Assembly: GCA_016764135.1 (NCBI GenBank)
Contig: JAESSL010000446.1
Location: forward strand, 1-5,523
DNA length: 5,523 bases
Direction of reading: 5' to 3'
Source: Alphaproteobacteria bacterium
Lineage (GTDB): Bacteria > Pseudomonadota > Alphaproteobacteria > UBA8366 > GCA-2717185
The notes under the pieces are model-generated. The model was not told the DNA's origin, made no database searches, and worked only from the letters and a program-made list of their open reading frames with translations. A program made the translations under genes and the position numbers. Position 1 is the first letter of the stretch; each line of letters starts with the position of its first letter. Shown here one piece after another: positions 1 to 5,487 of this stretch.

Positions 1-268
1 CCTCCAGCTCTTTCATGAGCGCCTGAAAATTATAAATTTCGCCATTGAAGACGACGACGACGGAGTTGTCTTCATTAAACAGCGGTTGATCGCCGCCAGC
101 CAGATCGATAATCGCCAGCCGACGATGCCCCAACCCAATGCCCGGATCCATAAAGACGCCGTCGCCATCGGGCCCGCGATGGGCGATGGAATCATTCATC
201 CGCCGCAACAAAGATTCGTCGACAGGTCGCAAGCCGCGACTGTCAAAGACGCCAACTACACCGCACAT
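1..268 (-). CDS. XrtA/PEP-CTERM-associated amidotransferase, asparagine-synthase-like (N-terminal part, runs off the window)
   Basis: Only the first 89 residues are present. The protein begins MCGVVGVFDSRG, so removal of Met exposes Cys2, the N-terminal nucleophile of class II (Ntn) glutamine amidotransferases. Family landmarks follow in the expected order: SIAHRGPDGDG (27-37), GHRRLAIIDL (47-56, with the glutamine-binding Arg50) and FNGEIYN (74-80). This is the glutaminase domain of AsnB-type enzymes, which releases ammonia from glutamine for an amide transfer carried out by an ATP-using C-terminal domain, here outside the window. The ATG is preceded by AGGCGG about 10 bases upstream, and the gene starts 37 bases after the xrtA stop, so the two are probably co-transcribed. 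An AsnB-like amidotransferase next to exosortase A is a recurrent feature of PEP-CTERM exopolysaccharide loci, where it is thought to amidate a sugar or other polysaccharide precursor rather than make asparagine. That assignment rests on context; a plain asparagine synthase cannot be excluded from this fragment. Confidence 0.93.
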   Translation of the reverse strand, partial: MCGVVGVFDSRGLRPVDESLLRRMNDSIAHRGPDGDGVFMDPGIGLGHRRLAIIDLAGGDQPLFNEDNSVVVVFNGEIYNFQALMKELE

Positions 269-305
269 ATTCTAAATTCCGCCTGTTGCTATGATAGAGC
301 GCCTG

Positions 306-1937
306 TCAGCGCGTTGTTTTCTGCGCACTGGACAAAAGATCCGGCAATGTCGCCGCCGCGCTGAAGAAATCCCGTAAAACCGCAGCTCCGGCCTCGACAT
401 CCGGATCGCCGCCAATGGGAATGGACGCGGAGACATAGGCGGCGCGCATTTCCCCACCCAGGAACATGGCCTTCGCCTGATGCAGTTTTGCAACGATCCG
501 GCTGGATGTGAAGCCGCCATCGACCCAGTATACCTGCCACGCCAGCCGTTCCCTGGACCGCGAACGAATTCGCGATCCCACGACCGACAGCGCCTGTCCG
601 CCAATTTCCGCCATTCCATGACGAGCTACAACACGCCGCCACACCTTGTCATCGACGAGTGAGTTCACCTCCGCGACGACGTCTGCTTCAGGAGAAGGGG
701 TCCAGAAATACCCGATGGCGAGATCGATGGTTTGCGCACCGCGCCGATAGGACCAGACCGTTTGGAGATGCGCCGCCGGCGTCGCCGGACGCCACGCGCC
801 GTTATTTTCCACCCGCCGCCAATCGCCAAACGATTCCGGCGGCGTCAGCATAATCTGAGCGCCCTCGCCCCATCCCGCCGCGTTGGACGCGCTCCGCCAT
901 GCCGCATAGCTCGGCGCGGACGCTGCAATGCCGACCGCTGCGATCGCCACAACACCCGCCCAATAAGGAGATTTCGACCGCCGCCGCGGCGAGGGCGTCA
1001 CTGCCGCCGCATAATCGCGCAACGGGTCCTGGAAGCGCGCGCCAATCCATATCAGCGCCAATAAAATGATGGCGAAGAAGCCCCAACCATAGAGCAGATG
1101 GTCATCGACGATATTCAATTCGCGCTCAGTCACATGCGCTATGGCGATAATTCCGACGATCCGGATGCCGTTGCTGATGATGGCGACCACGAGCATCACA
1201 AGCACGCTGGCGATCTGTTTCGCCCGGGATTGGTATTGTAAATTTCCGTAGAGCAGCGAGAACGCGAGCCCGGCCAACAGAAAGTTCAATCCGGCGCATC
1301 CGGGCGCCACCACATAGGTCCCGGTCGGCGTTTCAACCGTAAAGCCCTCGGAAAAAATAGGAATGCCGGTCAGTTCCAGACCAAACACAGACAGCGCCAT
1401 GGCGATTTTCTGTAGCGATGGCAGCAGAAAGTCGCCCGTAGGCACCAGCAACCACAGAAACATGAGCGGAAACAGCAGGAACCAATATACGCGCCACCCC
1501 AGTACGCAGAGCAACAGCGACTGCAACATACCGACCACGGCGAAATGACGCCCGACAGAGACGTCAATGGCGTCCGCGACCAGCCAGAGAGCGCCCATCG
1601 CCACCATCCCCAACAACCCCCACCAGGCGGGCTCTGGGCGCAGCTTCACCAGACCATCGCGACGTTCATAAATCAGATACAGACTGATCGGTATGACGAG
1701 AAAGGCGTAATTATAGGACGACCGCTCATACCACAGCGTCACGGCCTCTATTGTCGTATGTGAAAAAACGCTGAAAATCGCGGCCGCACCAAGGACAATA
1801 CCGACGATTGCGGGAAACCAGTCCCCCCATATCACTATATTTGGGCCATTGGGAGACCGTGGTTCAAAAAATGTGGTCGCCAAATTATTCTCCAGACCGA
1901 TTGATTCCGACAGGGCGGCATCGCCACGGCCGAACAC
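306..1937 (-). CDS. xrtA: Exosortase A fused to an EpsI domain (XrtA-EpsI)
   Basis: This inner-membrane cysteine transpeptidase-like protein (543 aa) should recognise and cleave C-terminal PEP-CTERM sorting signals. Residues about 41-302 form a multi-helix membrane domain of roughly eight or nine hydrophobic segments. It carries the exosortase catalytic set: Cys214 in VVAPGCAGLNFLL, Arg259 in NGIRIVGII and His280 in DDHLLYGWGFF. An early segment, SSYNYAFLVIPISLYLIY, matches the conserved family entry region. After a basic linker (318-322) there is one more hydrophobic segment (about 325-345). A soluble domain follows with EpsI (DUF3485) hallmarks: LTPPESFGDWRRV (364-376), a tract ending IDLAIGYFW (404-412), and EVNSLVDDKVWRRV. 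EpsI is usually a separate gene after xrtA, so this is a single-chain version. The first possible start is GTG at 1937, directly after an in-frame TGA, with GGGGGA 13 bases upstream. A TTG at 1883 (residue 19) has a better placed GGAG and would give 525 aa. Neither choice affects the domains. Confidence 0.96.
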   Translation of the reverse strand: MFGRGDAALSESIGLENNLATTFFEPRSPNGPNIVIWGDWFPAIVGIVLGAAAIFSVFSHTTIEAVTLWYERSSYNYAFLVIPISLYLIYERRDGLVKLRPEPAWWGLLGMVAMGALWLVADAIDVSVGRHFAVVGMLQSLLLCVLGWRVYWFLLFPLMFLWLLVPTGDFLLPSLQKIAMALSVFGLELTGIPIFSEGFTVETPTGTYVVAPGCAGLNFLLAGLAFSLLYGNLQYQSRAKQIASVLVMLVVAIISNGIRIVGIIAIAHVTERELNIVDDHLLYGWGFFAIILLALIWIGARFQDPLRDYAAAVTPSPRRRSKSPYWAGVVAIAAVGIAASAPSYAAWRSASNAAGWGEGAQIMLTPPESFGDWRRVENNGAWRPATPAAHLQTVWSYRRGAQTIDLAIGYFWTPSPEADVVAEVNSLVDDKVWRRVVARHGMAEIGGQALSVVGSRIRSRSRERLAWQVYWVDGGFTSSRIVAKLHQAKAMFLGGEMRAAYVSASIPIGGDPDVEAGAAVLRDFFSAAATLPDLLSSAQKTTR

Positions 1938-2012
1938 TCAGAAACAACAATCCCCCGCCAAACCAGCGTGCGACGGACTATAAGGGGTGATGCACTGTGG
2001 GGAAATAAATGA

Positions 2013-2219
2013 TTACCGCCGAAACCGGTATCCCAGGCGGCTTCGCCCGCAAATTATCGTGATACCCGCATAGGCCGCCAACCAGGCCAGCAACAATCCG
2101 TAGAATATGCTCTCTGTCCAGCTGAACCATAACGCCAGCGGAATAATCGCCATGAAACCGCCGAGTATGGAAAAAACCCAGGATTCCAAGCCTTTGAGGC
2201 CTGAGATTGTATCGTCCAT
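2013..2219 (-). CDS. Small two-helix membrane protein of unknown function (68 aa)
   Basis: I do not recognise this protein. It starts MDDTISGLKG and has two hydrophobic segments, about residues 14-32 (VFSILGGFMAIIPLALWF) and 38-57 (IFYGLLLAWLAAYAGITIIC). They are separated by a short SWTES turn and followed by a strongly basic tail, GRSRLGYRFRR. By the positive-inside rule the tail, and hence both ends, should face the cytoplasm. I chose the ATG at 2219 because GAGGGAA sits seven bases upstream. An in-frame TTG at 2234 would add five residues but would lie inside that ribosome binding site. The start is 17 bases past the stop of the dioxygenase gene, and xrtA begins 75 bases downstream, so it sits inside the operon. 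The good binding site, tight spacing and clear membrane topology argue for a real gene. A role as a partner or helper of the exosortase machinery is only a guess from position. Confidence 0.75.
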   Translation of the reverse strand: MDDTISGLKGLESWVFSILGGFMAIIPLALWFSWTESIFYGLLLAWLAAYAGITIICGRSRLGYRFRR

Positions 2220-2236
2220 TTGTTCTTCCCTCAACG

Positions 2237-3319
2237 TCAGGCTGCAGTGTCCTGCGCAATGCCGCCGCGCAACGCCCCGGATTCAATGTTGCCCCACAAA
2301 ATTCGGTAGGATTCCGGCAGGGCGCGCCCATTGGACATCGACAGCCAGATCCGATGCAGCAACCGACCTTCTCCCGCTTCATCGGTGAAGCTGGATCTTG
2401 CATGATACATAATATGATTATTGAGAAACTGCATGTCGCCTGCCGCAAAATGCATGTCGTAACACAGCTCTTCCGCCACCTCGCCCAGCATATCCAGCGC
2501 TTCAACCTGAATATCCGTCATTGGCTCAACGCCGGGAATTTTCTCCGCCGCCTCCAGATAAGTTCGGGAATAGTAACTCGTAAAGGCGCCGTCGCGAAAA
2601 CAGAACACCGGCAAAGCGTGGATCATCTCCCGGCCCCCGGTTTCCTGACCAAACAGACTGCGGTTGAAATCCTGACACAGCACTTCCAGCAAATCGGGTC
2701 GGCGTTCCAGTATTTCATTATAGATCGCCTGGGTGCTGACCACTTTGCTGATGCCGCCCTCCGCCGCGGGGCGCACGCATAAAAGTCCGACAACATCCGT
2801 TCGGTCGGTGTGAAAGCGTAACAACGCCGGCGTTTGCACGCGTGCGCGGGACGACAAAAACGCCTTGGTATCGTCATCGCCCGTTATCAGGCCGCGCCGG
2901 AGCGCCTCGGCTCCTTCGTCGCGTATATCGCCCATCATCTCACCCTGCGCGCTTTGGGACACATGGTTTCCAAGATGAGCGCCGATACCAAAAAAGATAC
3001 GCCGTCGCTCATCCTCATCATATCGATCCACCGGCAATCCAGAGAACTTCACCAAGCCGAGGCCATTTTCCAGATTGTCCCGCACCCTTGCGAGACTTGC
3101 CGCAAAATCACCCAAGGGAAAAGTGTCTACGGTAATGTCTCGCCAATCGGCGCAGTGGGTCTGGGAACACCGCAAGGCCGCGTCCAGCGCCTCAATCTCC
3201 GACGCCGCCAGAGGCCGACGCCATCCCGAAATATTCGGCAAATCCGCGCCGCGCCACACCGCCGGACCTTCCAACGGACGCCGTCTCCCGGTTTGCCCCT
3301 CCGACGTTTCAGTCTCCAT
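2237..3319 (-). CDS. TauD/TfdA-family Fe(II)/2-oxoglutarate-dependent dioxygenase
   Basis: This is a full-length (360 aa) non-haem iron oxygenase of the clavaminate-synthase-like/TauD superfamily. Such enzymes couple decarboxylation of 2-oxoglutarate to hydroxylation or related oxidation of a small substrate. The iron-binding facial triad is visible as His170 and Asp172 in LRFHTDRTDVVGLL and a distal His306 in LNNHIMYHARSSF. Arg323 in GRLLHRIWLSMSNG fits the 2-oxoglutarate carboxylate-binding arginine. The N-terminus (GPAVWRGADLPNISGWRRPLAASEIEALDAAL region) is typical of longer TauD-like oxygenases, often about 330-360 aa. No signal peptide or membrane segment is seen, so it should be cytoplasmic. 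The ATG at 3319 has GGGAG seven bases upstream. It is the first gene of the leftward operon, 17 bases from the small membrane protein and upstream of xrtA. The substrate cannot be read from the sequence; context suggests a metabolite or building block linked to the exopolysaccharide locus, but this is inference. Confidence 0.94.
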   Translation of the reverse strand: METETSEGQTGRRRPLEGPAVWRGADLPNISGWRRPLAASEIEALDAALRCSQTHCADWRDITVDTFPLGDFAASLARVRDNLENGLGLVKFSGLPVDRYDEDERRRIFFGIGAHLGNHVSQSAQGEMMGDIRDEGAEALRRGLITGDDDTKAFLSSRARVQTPALLRFHTDRTDVVGLLCVRPAAEGGISKVVSTQAIYNEILERRPDLLEVLCQDFNRSLFGQETGGREMIHALPVFCFRDGAFTSYYSRTYLEAAEKIPGVEPMTDIQVEALDMLGEVAEELCYDMHFAAGDMQFLNNHIMYHARSSFTDEAGEGRLLHRIWLSMSNGRALPESYRILWGNIESGALRGGIAQDTAA

Positions 3320-3365
3320 GATGCGCTCCCGTTCTGATACGACTTGCCGTCACTCTACCAAAAAT

Positions 3366-3391
3366 CACACAAATGAGTATGATTTCGTGTG
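3366..3391. promoter_or_regulatory. Imperfect inverted repeat in the divergent intergenic region (possible operator)
   Basis: CACACAAAT (3366-3374) pairs with ATTTcGTGTG (3382-3391) across a seven-base spacer, giving nine matched pairs with one bulged C. A TATGAT hexamer (3378-3383), close to the sigma-70 -10 consensus on the plus strand, lies in its centre, but no convincing -35 box is found 16-18 bases upstream. The repeat lies between the dioxygenase start (3319, leftward) and the 74-residue membrane protein start (3462, rightward), where both promoters must lie. A regulator-binding role is inferred from symmetry and position only. Confidence 0.3.
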
Positions 3392-3461
3392 TCTCGCGAA
3401 TCTGTCCTGATCGATCGACCAAAATTTCCACGCAAAAATCCCACAAGAGGAACCAAGTTAC

Positions 3462-3686
3462 ATGGAAGAGTACCCCGCAGTCGCCATCATGGTGAAACAT
3501 GGAAACTGGATTTCGCTTGGAACCGGTGTGGCGCCGCTGGTGGCGGCGCTGGTCGTCATGACTTTCTGCTCCTTGCATTGGGGCTGGTTGATCGTCGCCA
3601 TAGCGGCAGGCGTATTCGCCGGATTTCTCATGAAGGTTTTCGTCGAACTGGTTCGAATTATCGTGGACATGCTTTTACCGCAATAG
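3462..3686 (+). CDS. Small two-helix membrane protein of unknown function (74 aa)
   Basis: I do not recognise a named family. The protein begins MEEYPAVAIMVKHGNW and contains hydrophobic stretches at about 20-38 (LGTGVAPLVAALVVMTFCS) and 41-58 (GWLIVAIAAGVFAGFLMK). A third, more amphipathic helix covers 57-72 (MKVFVELVRIIVDMLL). The charge pattern (Lys12 before the first segment, Lys58 and Arg65 after the second) fits a two-pass inner-membrane protein with both ends inside. GAGGAA lies nine bases before the ATG, a good ribosome binding site, and the frame ends in TAG before a 139-base gap. It is divergent from the dioxygenase-xrtA operon and may share its control region. Two small two-pass membrane proteins (this and the one at 2013-2219) flank the dioxygenase gene, but they show no obvious sequence similarity. 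The function is unknown; it could be a small envelope protein of the kind common in Proteobacteria. Confidence 0.75.
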   Translation: MEEYPAVAIMVKHGNWISLGTGVAPLVAALVVMTFCSLHWGWLIVAIAAGVFAGFLMKVFVELVRIIVDMLLPQ

Positions 3687-3825
3687 ACCGGACGCATCAG
3701 AAAGCCTGGCGCGATGAATGCGTGCTGGCCGAGGTCCTTGACAGCAACGCCCGCCGCCGACCACCATAGCGCTTCGACACCCGTTTCGAACATCTCAGAA
3801 CATTTTAATAAGGGGAGTAAGCGCC

Positions 3826-4224
3826 ATGGCGAAACTTCGGCATATTGCGGTCACCGTTCCCGATCTGGAAGCAGCGGCGGCGTTCTATGAAAAAACATTT
3901 GGCATGACCCGCGCGCGCGAGTCCGATATCGCCATCATCCTGTCCGACGGCGTGGTCAGCCTGGCCATATTGAAATTCAAGACCGACAAACAGGCGGGCG
4001 ATGAGCGCGGCAAGGAATTTCATGGTTTGCACCATATGGGATTCGTCGTCGACGACATAGATGAAACGACCAAAACAATCGAAGACAATGGCGGCCACTA
4101 TCATATGCGCCTGCCCGGTGGGCCAGATTCGCCCAGCGAGATCAAGTTTTTCGATCCAAATGGCGTCGTCTTCGATATTGTGACCGATGAATACGCCTCG
4201 GATTCCTGGGGCAGCAAGGCCTGA
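3826..4224 (+). CDS. VOC-superfamily protein (glyoxalase/bleomycin-resistance/dioxygenase fold)
   Basis: This 132-residue cytoplasmic protein consists of one vicinal-oxygen-chelate unit made of two beta-alpha-beta-beta-beta halves. The first half starts LRHIAVTVPDLEAAAAFYEKTFGM (4-27) and the second LHHMGFVVDDIDETTKTIEDNGG (68-90), ending EIKFFDPNGVVFDIVTDE (105-122). His6 and His70 occupy the equivalent metal-ligand positions of the two halves. The usual acidic ligand at the end of the first half appears to be Lys50 (LAILKF), and the second is Asp117 rather than the more common Glu, so metal binding may be altered. VOC proteins include glyoxalase I, methylmalonyl-CoA epimerase, extradiol dioxygenases and antibiotic-binding proteins; this sequence does not decide among them. 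GGGGAG precedes the ATG by eight bases. The gene has 139 bases before it and 199 after it, so it may be a single transcription unit. Fold assignment is firm and function unknown. Confidence 0.94.
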   Translation: MAKLRHIAVTVPDLEAAAAFYEKTFGMTRARESDIAIILSDGVVSLAILKFKTDKQAGDERGKEFHGLHHMGFVVDDIDETTKTIEDNGGHYHMRLPGGPDSPSEIKFFDPNGVVFDIVTDEYASDSWGSKA

Positions 4225-4250
4225 GGGTAGTAACGCCTGAAGGTAATAAA
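4219..4250. repeat. Tandem pair of 16-bp units spanning the VOC stop codon
   Basis: GCCTGAGGGTAGTAAC (4219-4234) is followed directly by GCCTGAAGGTAATAAA (4235-4250), a near-perfect duplication with three differences. A partial third copy, TCCTGA, follows at 4251-4256. The VOC stop codon TGA (4222-4224) is inside the first unit, so the second unit repeats the end of the gene. It looks like a local slippage duplication with no evident function. Confidence 0.7.
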
Positions 4251-4273
4251 TCCTGATCCTGCGAAGCGCCCGA

Positions 4274-4302
4274 AGACCCAGAGACCCAGAGACCCAGAGA
4301 CC
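4274..4302. repeat. Short tandem repeat, 8-bp unit AGACCCAG x 3.6
   Basis: Three exact copies of AGACCCAG (4274-4281, 4282-4289, 4290-4297) are followed by a partial AGACC. The array is perfect, non-coding and lies between the VOC and MBL genes, so it could vary in copy number by replication slippage. It is about 120 bases upstream of the MBL start, probably too far to alter promoter spacing directly. Confidence 0.9.
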
Positions 4303-4347
4303 GTAAAATAGAAACTGGCGCTTTCGCCATCACGCTAAATTCATTCG

Positions 4348-4389
4348 GATCGTTAACCGTTTTACGCAACGTTAAAAACGGAACCGATC
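4348..4389. promoter_or_regulatory. Hairpin-forming inverted repeat upstream of the MBL gene
   Basis: The left arm GATCGTTAACCGTTTT (4348-4363) pairs with the right arm AAAACGGAACCGATC (4375-4389). The match is 7 contiguous pairs next to the loop, then 2 and 5 more separated by small bulges; the loop is 11 bases. No T-run follows the right arm, so it is not a canonical intrinsic terminator on the plus strand. It ends 34 bases before the MBL start codon, which suits an operator or a structured 5' leader. A smaller stem (TGGCG-CTTT-CGCCA, 4316-4329) lies just upstream. Function is inferred from position only. Confidence 0.4.
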
Positions 4390-4423
4390 AAACACCAACT
4401 GAAAAACGAACAGGGGAACAATC

Positions 4424-5407
4424 ATGACAAAATCGATGTTGAAAAGCCTGTTGGCGACCGCCGCATTGGCGGTTGGCCTGACAGCGGCGAGCGGATACAC
4501 CGCCATCGCCGCCAACGTTCTGATTACGCCGCTGGGCGGTCAGGACGGCGAATTTTGTAAACTGGACCGGGCGTTGATCTTTGAAGATCCGGACGGCACG
4601 CGAATTTTGTATGACGCCGGGCGCACCGTCGCCGGCCCCGACGACCCTCGGCTGGGTAAAATCGACGCGTTGCTGGTCAGCCATATGCACGGCGACCACG
4701 CCGGAAACCGGCACACCAAGGCGGTCAATGCGGGCACATGCGCCAAGCCGGACTTCTCCGTCGTCGCGACGCCAAACACCAATACGGTGAACATTGCGCT
4801 CGCCAAGAACGCCAAGATCATCACCGGCAGCGAAATGCCGCGCTTTTTCGCCGCCAAACTAAAGGCGCTGGGCGGCAATCCGAAAAACTCGCAACTGGTT
4901 CGCTTTGGCGCCAACCGTAAAATCGGCGGCGTCTCGGTTACGACCGTTCCCGCCGTCCACAGCAACGGCATCGCGCCAAGTTATATCGGTGGAACGCTGG
5001 GCGAGTCGCTCAAAGCCGCCGGCCTGACCGCATATGCAGGCCCACCAACCGGATATGTACTGACCTTCACCAATGGATTGGTTGTCTATCTTTCCGGCGA
5101 CACCGGCATCACCGCGGCGCAGGACACCGTCGTTCGCGGCTTTTACCATGCGGAACTGGCGGTGATGAATATTGGCGACACCTACACAAACGGCCCGAAA
5201 GAAGCGGCCTATGTCGTCAATGAACTAGTCCGTCCGGTCTCCGTCATCGCCTCCCATGCCAATGAGGTTGGCACCAAAGACGGCAAGGTGATCGCGGGCA
5301 CGCGCACCGACACCTTCATCAAGGCGTCGAATATGCCGGTCTATGTACCGTTGAGCGGCATAACCATGAGCTTCGACGGCGCCGGAAAATGCGTCGCCGG
5401 CTGCTAA
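4424..5407 (+). CDS. Exported MBL-fold metallo-hydrolase (UlaG-like)
   Basis: This 327-residue protein starts with a Sec-type signal peptide: MTKSMLKSLL, a hydrophobic core to about residue 23, and a likely cut after AIA or AIAA (29-30). It has no twin-arginine or lipobox motif, so a soluble periplasmic location is expected. The mature part is a metallo-beta-lactamase fold with all metal ligands visible: SHMHGDHAGN (His87, His89, Asp91, His92), His179 in VPAVHSNG, Asp226 in YLSGDTG and His278 in IASHANE. This set predicts a dinuclear zinc (or similar) hydrolase. The arrangement, including LSGDTG, resembles the UlaG-like branch rather than classical class B beta-lactamases, so beta-lactam resistance should not be assumed. 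Four cysteines remain after processing (45, 106, 323, 327), the last being the C-terminal residue of CVAGC, and could form disulphides. AGGGGA lies about five bases before the ATG. A strong terminator follows 37 bases after the stop. The natural substrate is unknown. Confidence 0.94.
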   Translation: MTKSMLKSLLATAALAVGLTAASGYTAIAANVLITPLGGQDGEFCKLDRALIFEDPDGTRILYDAGRTVAGPDDPRLGKIDALLVSHMHGDHAGNRHTKAVNAGTCAKPDFSVVATPNTNTVNIALAKNAKIITGSEMPRFFAAKLKALGGNPKNSQLVRFGANRKIGGVSVTTVPAVHSNGIAPSYIGGTLGESLKAAGLTAYAGPPTGYVLTFTNGLVVYLSGDTGITAAQDTVVRGFYHAELAVMNIGDTYTNGPKEAAYVVNELVRPVSVIASHANEVGTKDGKVIAGTRTDTFIKASNMPVYVPLSGITMSFDGAGKCVAGC

Positions 5408-5444
5408 CGCGACACTCTGATATTACCTTGAGAGACTAAATTAA

Positions 5445-5473
5445 GGCTCGTCCCGCTGGGGCGGGCCTTTTTT
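5445..5473 (+). terminator. Rho-independent terminator after the MBL gene
   Basis: GGCTCGTCCC (5445-5454) pairs with GGGGCGGGCC (5458-5467) as a ten-pair GC-rich stem including two G-U pairs, with a three-base loop GCT, followed immediately by six T residues (5468-5473). It starts 37 bases past the MBL stop codon. On the opposite strand the stem is followed by TTAATTT, so it might also work weakly in the other direction. Confidence 0.92.
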
Positions 5474-5487
5474 AGGACGTTCCGGTC

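Noticed and set aside
2207..2782. A 191-codon open frame on the plus strand
   Set aside because: It lies antisense within the dioxygenase gene, whose motifs are unmistakable. Its product is rich in His, Gln and Arg with no recognisable domain, as expected of a shadow frame.
2834..3337. A 167-codon open frame on the plus strand
   Set aside because: It is antisense to the N-terminal part of the dioxygenase, has an Arg/Pro-rich composition and no domain, and has no convincing ribosome binding site.
3389..3769. A 126-codon plus-strand frame overlapping the 74-aa gene
   Set aside because: It is rich in Arg, His and Gly with no domain, and overlaps a frame with clear membrane segments and a better ribosome binding site.
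3738..3770. TTGACA at 3738-3743 as a -35 box for the VOC gene
   Set aside because: A perfect -35 hexamer, but 16-18 bases downstream there is only CC-rich sequence. The nearest AT-containing hexamer (CATAGC) is too far away and too poor a match.
4274..4302. CRISPR-like array
   Set aside because: The 8-bp units abut with no spacers, so it is a simple tandem repeat.
4353..4375. CtrA-type site (TTAA-N7-TTAA)
   Set aside because: Two TTAA tetramers are present, but they are separated by 15 bases rather than 7, so this does not match the motif.
306..5407. PEP-CTERM sorting signal on a protein in the window
   Set aside because: No C-terminus has a PEP motif followed by a membrane helix and basic tail. 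The MBL protein ends CVAGC and the small membrane proteins do not fit.
4424..5407. Beta-lactamase resistance gene
   Set aside because: The fold and metal ligands are shared, but the UlaG-like LSGDTG layout and lack of class B-specific features give no support for beta-lactam hydrolysis.
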